Assembly (NCBI GenBank): GCA_031281985.1
Contig: JAITEO010000242.1
Location: forward strand, 1 to 9,316
Reading direction: 5' to 3'
Length of the DNA stretch: 9,316 bases
Origin: Zoogloeaceae bacterium
Lineage (GTDB): Bacteria; Pseudomonadota; Gammaproteobacteria; Burkholderiales; Rhodocyclaceae
The notes beneath the pieces were generated by a model. It did no database searches and was not told where the DNA came from. It saw nothing but the letters and a program-made list of their open reading frames with translations. The position numbers and the translations under genes are program-made. Shown in pieces: positions 1 through 7,128 of the stretch (within the stretch, counting starts at the first letter, position 1; every line of letters starts with the position of its first letter).

Positions 1-74
1 CCCCGGTGTTCACGCAGGCAGTCTTTTTCCCCGGCGGCGTCGATCGTCCCACCCTCACTCTGGAGGCACGGTGA
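1..74 (+). CDS. 3' end of an upstream gene (partial, unidentified)
   Basis: Reading from base 3, an open frame of 23 codons ends at TGA (72-74). Its C-terminal residues are PVFTQAVFFPGGVDRPTLTLEAR. The stop shares one base with the ATG of the next gene (TGATG), the tight stop-start arrangement seen at other junctions in this operon, and this is the main reason to accept the frame. The fragment is too short to assign a family. Its position ahead of the alignment-complex genes would fit a minor pilin or another filament-associated protein, but that is inference from context only. The other two forward frames are also open here because of the high GC, so the call is tentative. Confidence 0.55.
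   Translation, partial: PVFTQAVFFPGGVDRPTLTLEAR
62..66 (+). promoter_or_regulatory. Ribosome binding site deciding the start at 74
   Basis: GGAGG at 62-66 lies 7 nt before the ATG at 74 and only 4 nt before the in-frame GTG at 71. The longer spacing is the normal one, so ATG 74 is preferred. The site lies inside the coding end of the upstream gene, as expected for coupled translation. Confidence 0.65.
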
Positions 75-1966
75 TGGCGTGGTCTTTCATCCCGCGCCGT
101 GGAAAATCGCCGGTTTTACCCACCGCTGTTCCGCCCGCCGCCGCGCCTCGCGTACGCCAGAAACCCGGAAAGTGGCCGGGCGCGGTACGTCTCGCGCGGC
201 GGGCGGCGGCGCGCCTTGCTCCCCGTCTGCTGCTGCTGTCCCAGGAAGTGGCGGGTTTGCGTGCCGTGGTAGCCAACCGGGAAGGCGGAATCTGGCGATT
301 TTCCGAACCGGCTTTTTCCGGCATCAGCGATTTCGCGCACGCGCTGGATGAAGTGCTGGCGCGCTTGCGCCAGCAGGGCCTGGAACCGCCCCGACGCTGC
401 TGTATCGCCACCTGCCTGATGACGCCCGCGCGGGTGGATGTGCCGGTCGCGCCGGAAAAACCACGTCCGGCGGCGGAAATGCGGGAATTGATGCGCGCGG
501 AAATGGAGCCGGTTATCGCGGAGGCCGGCGCGCAATGGTCCATCGGCGCGGTACTTTACGCACGCGGGGTGCTGGATGCGGGGATGCGGGAGCGGACGAC
601 GCTGGAACTGGAAGCTCGCCGCATGCCCGCGAACAGCGCCCTGCGCTTCGGACAGGTGGCCTGCGAACTGGGCTTCCTGACGCCGGAAGTGCTGGAAGAC
701 GCCTTGCGCCAGCAGGAACGCCTGCAAGCCCTGGAAACCCATTTCGCCTGTGGCTGGAACGGCTGTGCCGGGGAAGCGGGAGAAGCGCCGGTCTGGCTCG
801 CGGGCGCGATGGGGCTGGCCGCCTGGACGCAAATCGCGGCGGCCTGCAGGCGCCGTGGCCTGAAACTGCTGGGCACGCTGCCGCGCCTCTGGAGCGCGAG
901 CGAAAACGCGGAAGAAACAGAAGAAACGGAAAGCCGCATCGCCCTGGAAATCCACAGCGAGGAAGTGATCGCCGTGCTGCGCCATCGTGGCCGAATCGCC
1001 GTCACGCGCGGCATGGGGCGCATGGAGCGTCCGCTGGAAGCCGGAACGCTTACCCGCATGGTGGAAGACTGGCGTGCCAGCGGCATCTGCGACCTGGAAA
1101 TCCTCTGCCTGGACGCGCGCGACGAGCCAGCCATCCGCGCCCTGCTGGAAGAAATCGGGCAACGCTGGGGCGGCACACCGCGCTTCCACGATGCCGCCGC
1201 AGCCCGGAAACGGATATGGCAGGCGCTGACGGCGCTCGCCAGGGCACGGGCGGATGGGCGCGACGACCGGCTGCCGGTCATTCGCGCCGGCCTGCCAGCC
1301 CAGTCGCCCTTCCGGCGTGCCGGATTCTGGCACATTGCCGCACCCACGCTGACGCTGCTCGTGATCATCGGCCTGGGCGTCCGGCAGCGTCTGGAAATCC
1401 GGGCGACCGTGGCACGGCTGGATGCCCAGGAATTCGCCGGACAAAAGACCGCCAATGCCCGCCAGCAGGAAGCAAGGGTGTACGCGGAAGCCGCGCAAGT
1501 GGAAAAGACATTGGCGGCCCGGCGCCAGGAACTGGCGCGGCTGTTGCCGGAAGTGGAACGCCTGCAGGACATCGCGGCAATGACCGAGCGCCTGCCGCGC
1601 CTGCTGCGCCTGCTCGCGCGCAACATCGGCGACGCGGTGGTGCTGGAATCGGTGAGCAACGCCAGCACCGGCGGCAGCATCGGCAATGTCCGGGTGGTGG
1701 GCTGGTCGCCGGATTACGGCAGCGCGCAAGCGTTTGCCCTCGACGTGCAGGCCGCCACCGAAGGACTGGGCTACGCCGTGGCGCAGACCGAAGTGCGCGC
1801 GCAGAAAGGACGCGAAGGCAACAGCGGCTACGCGGTTTCCTTCTGGCTCGTGCCGACGGCGGAAGAACTGGCGCAGGGTACGGAAGCCGCCACCACGCCG
1901 GAAATCGCGCCGGAACCCACACCGGAACCCGCACCGCAAACGACAGAGGAAGGAAGTACGCCATGA
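74..1966 (+). CDS. PilM-PilN fusion, GspL/MshI-like pilus alignment protein
   Basis: This 630-residue protein looks like a fusion of the cytoplasmic actin-like PilM and the bitopic PilN, as in GspL and MshI. A basic, Pro/Ala-rich N-terminus (about 1-50) precedes a long cytoplasmic region to about 415. One transmembrane helix follows (about 418-435, around IAAPTLTLLVIIGLGV), then a charged coiled coil (about 438-500), a PilN-like ferredoxin-type domain (about 505-596) and a Glu/Pro-rich tail (PEPTPEPAP). In known systems this protein links the cytoplasmic motor ATPase to the periplasmic PilO and PilP and the secretin. Residues 191-214 (644-715) match an MshEN-type motif: R-F-G, then G-F-L nine positions after the R, then L, L and a final Q at the expected spacing. 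That is unusual for this family. The start is ATG 74, with GGAGG 7 nt upstream; GTG 71 would add one residue. The stop overlaps the next start as ATGA. The fusion architecture is clear, but sequence conservation in these families is low. Confidence 0.82.
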   Translation: MAWSFIPRRGKSPVLPTAVPPAAAPRVRQKPGKWPGAVRLARRAAARLAPRLLLLSQEVAGLRAVVANREGGIWRFSEPAFSGISDFAHALDEVLARLRQQGLEPPRRCCIATCLMTPARVDVPVAPEKPRPAAEMRELMRAEMEPVIAEAGAQWSIGAVLYARGVLDAGMRERTTLELEARRMPANSALRFGQVACELGFLTPEVLEDALRQQERLQALETHFACGWNGCAGEAGEAPVWLAGAMGLAAWTQIAAACRRRGLKLLGTLPRLWSASENAEETEETESRIALEIHSEEVIAVLRHRGRIAVTRGMGRMERPLEAGTLTRMVEDWRASGICDLEILCLDARDEPAIRALLEEIGQRWGGTPRFHDAAAARKRIWQALTALARARADGRDDRLPVIRAGLPAQSPFRRAGFWHIAAPTLTLLVIIGLGVRQRLEIRATVARLDAQEFAGQKTANARQQEARVYAEAAQVEKTLAARRQELARLLPEVERLQDIAAMTERLPRLLRLLARNIGDAVVLESVSNASTGGSIGNVRVVGWSPDYGSAQAFALDVQAATEGLGYAVAQTEVRAQKGREGNSGYAVSFWLVPTAEELAQGTEAATTPEIAPEPTPEPAPQTTEEGSTP

Positions 1967-2661
1967 GCGGACGCACGGCTTTCTGGAAGCTGCCCATCGT
2001 CTTCTGGCAGCGCTGTTCGTCCGCCGAGCGCGGGCAGATCGTGGCGGCTGCCTGTTTTCTCCTGGCGCTGCTGTTCTGGCTCTTCGTCTGGAAACCGGGG
2101 GAAAAGCAACTGGGCGAACTCATCTACCGTGGACAAAAACTCGCGCAGCGCCAAAAAGCCACCCAAGGCGCGGAAACGCAGAAACCACGGCTCGATACCT
2201 TCGTCAACATCGAACAGGAAAAAAAGAACCTGGAAGCGGTCACGGCATCGCTCGCCGCGCTGAAAGTGGAACAGCAGGCGCTCACGGCACGGCTTGTGTC
2301 CCTGGAAGATCTGGAAAGTCTGCAACGCCTGAAATCGGAATTGACGCGCCTGGCCGAAGAAGGCGACATGGAAGTGGTCGCGCTGGAACACCGCTATTGC
2401 CACGCGGACGACCGCGACCGCCCCCCGACGCTGGAACTGCTGCGGCAGGCAGCGAACTGCAATCCCTACCGCCGTCCCCTGCTCACGCTGAAAGCGCGGG
2501 CCAGCTACCGGGGACTGATGCAGTTTCTCGACGGGCTGCGCGATCTCTCCAATTTCGCCGCGCCGGTGTGGAGCGCGATCCATGTCGGCGGTGGCGGCAA
2601 ACCGGCCAACCGCATCGTCGCCAGACAATGGCTGGAAGTGGAGATTCATCTTGCCTTCTGA
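1963..2661 (+). CDS. PilO/GspM/MshJ-like inner-membrane alignment protein
   Basis: The product is a 232-residue bitopic protein. A short cytoplasmic N-terminus leads into a single hydrophobic helix at about 25-43 (AAACFLLALLFWLFVW). A charged coiled-coil stretch follows (about 80-135), then a C-terminal domain (about 138-232) ending in alternating hydrophobics (WLEVEIHLAF) as in ferredoxin-like PilO/GspM folds. Such proteins pair with PilN through the coiled coil and form the inner-membrane ring under the secretin. Two periplasmic cysteines (C146, C166) could form a disulfide, though this is not a known family hallmark. The start overlaps the previous stop as ATGA and has an AAGGA/GGAAG purine stretch 6-8 nt upstream. 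Identification rests on topology, size and position directly after the PilM-PilN fusion, because PilO-like sequences diverge strongly. Confidence 0.8.
   Translation: MSGRTAFWKLPIVFWQRCSSAERGQIVAAACFLLALLFWLFVWKPGEKQLGELIYRGQKLAQRQKATQGAETQKPRLDTFVNIEQEKKNLEAVTASLAALKVEQQALTARLVSLEDLESLQRLKSELTRLAEEGDMEVVALEHRYCHADDRDRPPTLELLRQAANCNPYRRPLLTLKARASYRGLMQFLDGLRDLSNFAAPVWSAIHVGGGGKPANRIVARQWLEVEIHLAF
2638..2643 (+). promoter_or_regulatory. Shine-Dalgarno-like GTGGAG before an alternative TTG start
   Basis: GTGGAG at 2638-2643 is 7 nt upstream of an in-frame TTG at 2651, which would add five residues (start-PSEH) to the PilT-like protein. The nearer-to-family start, ATG 2666, has no purine-rich site before it and begins 4 nt after the preceding stop, so it would depend on coupled reinitiation. 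Confidence 0.35.
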
Positions 2662-2665
2662 ACAC

Positions 2666-3757
2666 ATGCTCGCCCGCTTCGACACCCTGCTGGACCGCAT
2701 GCCCGGCGCGGGCGCTTCCGACCTGCATCTGGTGGCCGGGCCACTCCCGCCCTGCTGGCGGCGACACGGCGAACTGCAACCCTGCGCGGACGAAGCGCCC
2801 TGGACGGAAGTAGACATGCAGGTGCTGACCTCGACGCTGCTCAACGCCCAGCGGCAACACATGCTTGCCGAATCCGGCAGCGCCGATCTGGGTCACGGCA
2901 GCGCGGGAGGACAGCGCTTTCGCATCAACATCTTCCGCGCCCTGGGACGGCTCGCGCTGGTGGCGCGGCATCTGCCCGACCATTTCGCCAGCCTCGCCGA
3001 ATTGGCGTTGCCGCCGGTGCTGCGCGAACTGGCCTGGCTGCCCTACGGCCTGGTGCTGGTGACCGGCGTGACCGGCAGCGGCAAGAGCACTACGCTCGCA
3101 ACCCTGATACACGAAATCAACGCCCACGCCGCCCGCCACATCCTGACCATCGAAGACCCGGTGGAATTTGTGCACCGCCCCCTGCAAAGCCTCGTCAGTC
3201 ACCGCGAACTGGGCACGGATACGCCGGATTTCGCCCTCGCCGTGCGCGCCGCGCTGCGCGAAGACCCGGATGTCATTCTCGTCGGCGAAATGCGCGATAC
3301 CGAAACCATGCGCGCCGCGCTCACCGCCGCCGAAACCGGGCACCTCGTCTTCTCCACCCTGCACACGGCGGACGCCGTGGGCGCGACGGAACGCTTCGTC
3401 GGCGCGTTTCCCGGCGAGGAACAGGAACTGGCGCGGCATCGCTTTTCGCTGGTGATGAAGGCGGTGGTGGCGCAGCAACTGCTGCCGTGCGCGGACGGCC
3501 GGGGGCGCGTGCCCGCCGTGGAAATCCTGCGGGGCACGCCTGCCGTAACCAATCTGGTGGCAACCGGACGCTCAGCGCAACTCTATTCCGCGATGGAATC
3601 CGGCGCGGAACTGGGCATGCAGACCTACGACCAATCCCTGGCGCAGCTCGCGCGCGCAAAACGGGTGGATGCCGGACTGGTACGCGCCCTGGCGCGCAAC
3701 CCGGAAGGTTTCGACTGGCTGCTGAAGAACGGAGGCGGACATGAGCGCGCTGGCTGA
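2666..3757 (+). CDS. pilT: PilT-like twitching/retraction ATPase
   Basis: This 363-residue secretion-type hexameric ATPase has the typical PilT length and lacks the long N-domain of PilB/GspE. An N-terminal PAS-like domain contains the PilT-characteristic ASDLHLVAG (17-25). Next come the Walker A GVTGSGKSTT (134-143), the Asp box TIEDPVEF (161-168), the Walker B DPDVILVGEMRD (200-211) and the His box TGHLVFSTLHT (224-234). GMQTYDQSL (317-325) is also PilT-like. PilT depolymerises type IV pili at the inner-membrane platform by ATP hydrolysis. The family's AIRNLIRE motif is represented by the divergent AVTNLVAT (293-300). ATG 2666 is chosen because it leaves the same number of residues before ASDLH as in known PilT; TTG 2651 is possible. 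The 3' end overlaps the next gene by 17 nt. The family call is firm; true retraction activity is inferred. Confidence 0.92.
   Translation: MLARFDTLLDRMPGAGASDLHLVAGPLPPCWRRHGELQPCADEAPWTEVDMQVLTSTLLNAQRQHMLAESGSADLGHGSAGGQRFRINIFRALGRLALVARHLPDHFASLAELALPPVLRELAWLPYGLVLVTGVTGSGKSTTLATLIHEINAHAARHILTIEDPVEFVHRPLQSLVSHRELGTDTPDFALAVRAALREDPDVILVGEMRDTETMRAALTAAETGHLVFSTLHTADAVGATERFVGAFPGEEQELARHRFSLVMKAVVAQQLLPCADGRGRVPAVEILRGTPAVTNLVATGRSAQLYSAMESGAELGMQTYDQSLAQLARAKRVDAGLVRALARNPEGFDWLLKNGGGHERAG
3731..3735 (+). promoter_or_regulatory. Ribosome binding site of the assembly ATPase inside the PilT-like gene
   Basis: GGAGG at 3731-3735 sits 5 nt before ATG 3741, within the last codons of the PilT-like gene. 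It fixes the start and makes a 17-nt overlap, so the two motor genes share an mRNA and probably coordinated translation. Confidence 0.7.
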
Positions 3758-5339
3758 AGCCACCCTCATTCAGGCCGGATTGCAGGCGGGCCTCTTTACG
3801 GACGAGGATCTGGCCCGTCTGCGTCCGCTCGCCCGCGCCCGCCGCGTGAGCCTCATGGAAGCGCTGGCAATGGAGCGCGCCCTGCCGCAGGCGGCCTTCT
3901 ACCTGGCACTGGCGGAGGTGCGCGGCCTGCCCTGCGTGCAGTTTTCGCGCTGGACGGCGGACGCGCCCCTGCTCGCCAGATTGCCCGCGACCCTCCTGAA
4001 ACGTCACCCGATGGCGGTACTGCGCGACCCGGAAGGCGTCGCGCACCTCGCCATCGCCAATCCCGACGACAGCATGGGCGTGGAAACGGCGCGGCGGGTG
4101 CTGGGCAACCTGCCGCTCGCCATTGCCGATCCCGACGATCTCACCACGCTGCTGCTGCGTCTGCGCGGACAGGAAGCAAGCGCGCAGACGGCGGAAGAAG
4201 ACCCGGTGCGCCTCTTCGAGCGCATCGCGCGCGAAGCCCTGCTGCGCCGCGCTTCCGACATCCACATCGAGGCCATCCCGGACGGGGCGCGTGTACGCCT
4301 GCGGGTCGACGGGGCACTGGAAACCCTGGGCGCTCCGCTGCCCAGGGCGCTGGGCGACGCCCTGATTTCACGGGTCAAGGTGCTCTCCGGAATGGACATT
4401 GCCGAAGCGCGCGCGCCACAGGATGGCGCCCTCGTCTACACGCCCGCCGGCGGCACGCCCATCGAGATGCGTGCAGCTTCCGCGCCGGTGAAGTTCGGCG
4501 AACGCCTCACCCTGCGCGTGATGAAAAGCGATCCAGGACGCGAAACCCTGGACGCGCTGGGCATGCCGCCCGCGCTGGTGGCGCGGCTGCGGCAGGCGCT
4601 GGCGCGTCCGCACGGCATCGTGCTGGTGACAGGGCCGACCGGCAGCGGCAAGAGCACCACGCTCTATTGCGCCCTGCGCGAACTGGATGCCGAACGCCTC
4701 AACATCCTCACCGCCGAAGACCCGATCGAGCAGGTCATGCCCGGCATCTCGCAAACCCAGGTGGGGGCAAAGGTGGGCTTTGCCGGGGCGCTGCGCGCCT
4801 TTCTGCGCCACGACCCGGACGTCATTCTCGTCGGCGAAATCCGCGATCTGGAAACCGCCGATGTCGCCCTGAAGGCGGCGACGACCGGACACATGGTGCT
4901 CTCCACCTTGCACACCAACAGTGCCCCCGGCGCGATTACCCGGCTCGCGGACATCGGCTGCGAACGCTTCATGCTGGGCGCAACCCTGAACGGCATTCTC
5001 GCCCAGCGCCTCGTGCGTCTGTTGTGCCCGAACTGCAAGCGCGAACGCGCGGCAACGGCGGAAGAACGCCGGTTGCTGGGCGTCGCGGCGGAAACGTCCG
5101 CCACCCTGTGCGAGGCGCAGGGCTGTCCGCGCTGCCTGGGCAGCGGCTACCGGGGACGCATCGGTCTCTACGAAAGCCTGTGGATGGACGAAACGCTCGC
5201 CGCCGCCGTAGCCGCCGGGGCCGGGGAAACGGCCATTGCCGGAACGGCCCGCGATTACCGGCGGCTTGCCGACGACGCCCGCGCCAAGACGCTGGCGGGT
5301 CTGATCAGCCTGCGGGACGCGCGGGCCTTTCTCGCATGA
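3741..5339 (+). CDS. GspE/PilB/MshE-family assembly ATPase
   Basis: The 532-residue product is the extension motor that powers pilin or pseudopilin polymerisation from the cytoplasmic face. A divergent GspE N-terminal domain (about 1-135) precedes a linker, then the ATPase module starting near ASDIHIE (171-177). Motifs are Walker A GPTGSGKSTT (298-307), TAEDPIE (324-330), Walker B HDPDVILVGEIRD (357-369) and His box TGHMVLSTLHT (382-392). Paired cysteines of the zinc-binding element typical of PilB/GspE, and absent from PilT, are C429/C432 (CPNC) and C462/C465 (CPRC). The N-domain lacks the R-L-G and terminal Q of the cyclic-di-GMP-binding MshEN motif, keeping only AGLFTDEDL-like remnants. 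A good GGAGG precedes ATG 3741. The stop overlaps the platform gene as ATGA. Whether it serves a pilus or a type II secretion pseudopilus cannot be told from the sequence. Confidence 0.95.
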   Translation: MSALAEATLIQAGLQAGLFTDEDLARLRPLARARRVSLMEALAMERALPQAAFYLALAEVRGLPCVQFSRWTADAPLLARLPATLLKRHPMAVLRDPEGVAHLAIANPDDSMGVETARRVLGNLPLAIADPDDLTTLLLRLRGQEASAQTAEEDPVRLFERIAREALLRRASDIHIEAIPDGARVRLRVDGALETLGAPLPRALGDALISRVKVLSGMDIAEARAPQDGALVYTPAGGTPIEMRAASAPVKFGERLTLRVMKSDPGRETLDALGMPPALVARLRQALARPHGIVLVTGPTGSGKSTTLYCALRELDAERLNILTAEDPIEQVMPGISQTQVGAKVGFAGALRAFLRHDPDVILVGEIRDLETADVALKAATTGHMVLSTLHTNSAPGAITRLADIGCERFMLGATLNGILAQRLVRLLCPNCKRERAATAEERRLLGVAAETSATLCEAQGCPRCLGSGYRGRIGLYESLWMDETLAAAVAAGAGETAIAGTARDYRRLADDARAKTLAGLISLRDARAFLA

Positions 5340-6565
5340 GCGCCTTTACCTACCGTGCTCTGGACGCGCGCGGGCAGGAAGCGCGCGGATGGCTGGACGC
5401 GCCGGACGAAGCCGCCGCGCGGCGGTTGCTGAAGGAACGCGGTCTCAAGGTGCTGCGCATCGCGGCAGGCGAAGCAGAAGGTGACGGCACGCTGGCGCGC
5501 TTCGCGGCGCTGGGCCGGGCGCTCTCCCGGCTGCGCCCGATCGGCAATGGCGACCGGGTGCAGTTCTTTCGCCAGATGCAATTGATGCTGAAATCCGGGC
5601 ACACCCTGCTGGAGGCCCTTTCCGCCCTGGCGCGTCTTGCCACGAAAGCGCGGCAGCGCGCCCTGCTGGAACGGCTTTCCGCCGCCATTCAGCGCGGCAG
5701 CAGCTTTGCCGCAGCTTGCGCGGAAGAAAAGGAACTCTTCAACCGGCTGGCGGTCAGGCTGATTGCGGCGGGCGAAGCTTCCGGCGAGCTGGGCGCGGTC
5801 TTCGAACGGCTCGCCGCCCTGTTGGAACGCCGTACCGAAGTCCGGCGGCAACTGCTGAACGCGATGGTCTATCCCGGTCTCGTGCTGGTCGCGGCCATCG
5901 GGGTGATTGCCTTTCTCGTCATTTCGGTCATTCCGCGCTTTGCCTCCTTCCTCAATGGCCGCGGCAAGGCGATTCCCGCCGAGGCGCAACTGATGCTGGA
6001 TGCCGCCGACTGGCTGGCAAAATGGGGCTGGCTCGTGGGCGCAATTTTTCTCGCCGTGCTGATCGGCGTGCCGCTGGCGCGGCGTCTGCCGCAAACCCGG
6101 CTGGGTACGGATCGCGTCGCGCTGGCCATACCACTCCTGGGCAGCACCCTGGAATTCGCGGTCATGGCGCAGACTTCCTGGACATTCGGCGTGCTGGTGA
6201 AAAGCCGCCTCACGGTGCTGGAAGCCTTGCGCGTCTGCAAGGAAATTTCCGGCAACGCCGCCATCGCCAGGGCCTTTCACCGCGCCGCCGAGGCCGTTTT
6301 GCAAGGCAGGACGCTGGCGCTCGCGCTGGACCAGCGCGTCCTGCCCCGACTCATGCGACACATGGCGGCAGTCGGGGAAAAAAGCGGCCAGATCGATACA
6401 GTCATGGAAACACTGGGCGAGTACTACCAGAAGGCGCTGGACGCGCGGGTAAAACTCCTTTCTTCCATGATAGAGCCGATGCTGACCCTGCTGATCGGCG
6501 GCATCGTCGGCTTTGTTTACAAAGCGTTCTTCAAGGCCATGCTGGCCGTTTCCACTGGAGGCTGA
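5336..6565 (+). CDS. GspF/PilC-family inner-membrane platform protein
   Basis: This 409-residue polytopic protein has the usual GspF/PilC length. It opens with the characteristic FTYRALDARGQEARGW. The two T2SSF repeats are marked by GEASGEL (146-152) and GEKSGQI (347-353). Three hydrophobic segments lie at about 178-198, 230-249 and 379-402, placing both repeats mainly in the cytoplasm. The platform sits at the centre of the machine, contacts the motor ATPases and transmits their motion to the growing filament. It directly follows the assembly ATPase, the standard E-F order, and starts within the preceding stop (ATGA). No Shine-Dalgarno sequence is evident, so translation probably depends on coupling, which would match ATPase and platform output. 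The only uncertainty is pilus versus secretion subtype. Confidence 0.95.
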   Translation: MSAFTYRALDARGQEARGWLDAPDEAAARRLLKERGLKVLRIAAGEAEGDGTLARFAALGRALSRLRPIGNGDRVQFFRQMQLMLKSGHTLLEALSALARLATKARQRALLERLSAAIQRGSSFAAACAEEKELFNRLAVRLIAAGEASGELGAVFERLAALLERRTEVRRQLLNAMVYPGLVLVAAIGVIAFLVISVIPRFASFLNGRGKAIPAEAQLMLDAADWLAKWGWLVGAIFLAVLIGVPLARRLPQTRLGTDRVALAIPLLGSTLEFAVMAQTSWTFGVLVKSRLTVLEALRVCKEISGNAAIARAFHRAAEAVLQGRTLALALDQRVLPRLMRHMAAVGEKSGQIDTVMETLGEYYQKALDARVKLLSSMIEPMLTLLIGGIVGFVYKAFFKAMLAVSTGG

Positions 6566-6567
6566 AA

Positions 6568-7119
6568 ATGCGGAAGTTCCCGCGCTGTCTTGCCCTTTGC
6601 CTTTTCCTGCCCCTGCCGGGCGCGGCGCAAACGTCCGCCCTGCCGGAGGGCACACCCGCCGCAATCCGGCGCGACCTGGCGACCGTGCAGCGTTATCACG
6701 AAGAAGTCGCCCGGCATCTGAACGACCGGACACGGAGCGCAAACGGCGCGCATGCCGGTACGAACGCCGCCAATCCCGCGCCGTCCCGCGCCGCGCCGCC
6801 GTCGCCGGAAACGTCTACCGCGCGTGAAATTCCAGAGCGCGACCCCTTCGAGGTGTCGCCGCGCCTGCTGGAAGCGCGCCCCCGTAGCCGCCTGCCCACT
6901 GGCGATTCCGCCGCGCTGGCCCGCAATCTCCGCCTGCGGGCGCTGGCACGCGGGCCTGCCGGAGGGGTCGCGCAAATCCAGAGCGGCCGGGAACTCCTCA
7001 CCGTGCACGACGGCGACGAGCTGGATGTGGATGGCATCCGCTACACCGTGCGCCTGGAAGCGGATGGCCTCGTCCTGCGCGGCGCGGGCGCGCCGCAATA
7101 CCGCCTGCAGGTTCGCTAG
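6568..7119 (+). CDS. Exported PilP/GspC/MshK-like periplasmic protein
   Basis: The product is a 183-residue protein with a signal peptide of about 20 residues (MRKF, hydrophobic core, PLPGAA before QT). A short charged helix follows, then a Pro/Ala-rich disordered linker (about 57-90), RDPFEVSPRLL (91-101) and a compact C-terminal domain rich in short beta strands (about 115-183, GGVAQIQSGRELLTVHDGDE onward). The DPF element after a linker and the small beta domain resemble PilP, MshK and the homology region of GspC, which link the PilN-PilO ring to the secretin N-domains. Unlike classical PilP, no lipobox is visible: the cysteines at 7 and 11 lie in the wrong context. There is also no separate membrane anchor as in GspC. 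TGGAGG (6556-6561) lies 6 nt before ATG 6568, and only 2 nt separate it from the platform gene. Position immediately before the secretin supports the role, but the family match is weak. Confidence 0.68.
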   Translation: MRKFPRCLALCLFLPLPGAAQTSALPEGTPAAIRRDLATVQRYHEEVARHLNDRTRSANGAHAGTNAANPAPSRAAPPSPETSTAREIPERDPFEVSPRLLEARPRSRLPTGDSAALARNLRLRALARGPAGGVAQIQSGRELLTVHDGDELDVDGIRYTVRLEADGLVLRGAGAPQYRLQVR

Positions 7120-7128
7120 GGAGACGCC

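Noticed and set aside
1910..1933. Two tandem 12-bp units at the end of the PilM-PilN fusion
   Set aside because: They encode the Pro-Glu-Pro tail (PEPTPEPA) and keep frame. Low-complexity tails of this sort are common, with no sign of a regulatory or mobile function.
116..1939. Long open frame on the minus strand opposite the PilM-PilN fusion (607 codons)
   Set aside because: The translation is rich in Arg, Gly, His and Phe without any recognisable domain. It mirrors a well-supported plus-strand gene. High GC removes stop codons from the antisense frame.
535..1962. Forward frame continuous upstream of the PilO-like start, suggesting a longer protein
   Set aside because: The upstream part is Arg/Gly/Pro-rich out-of-frame translation of the PilM-PilN fusion. 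The membrane helix, ribosome site and ATGA overlap all fix the start at 1963.
2582..2665. Earlier ATG at 2582 for the PilT-like protein
   Set aside because: It would overlap the PilO-like gene by 80 nt and add 28 residues without similarity to PilT. Family length supports the later start.
5716..6567. Forward open frame running into the PilP-like gene from inside the platform gene
   Set aside because: A signal peptide begins exactly at ATG 6568 with TGGAGG 6 nt upstream. The earlier codons are an out-of-frame reading of the platform gene.
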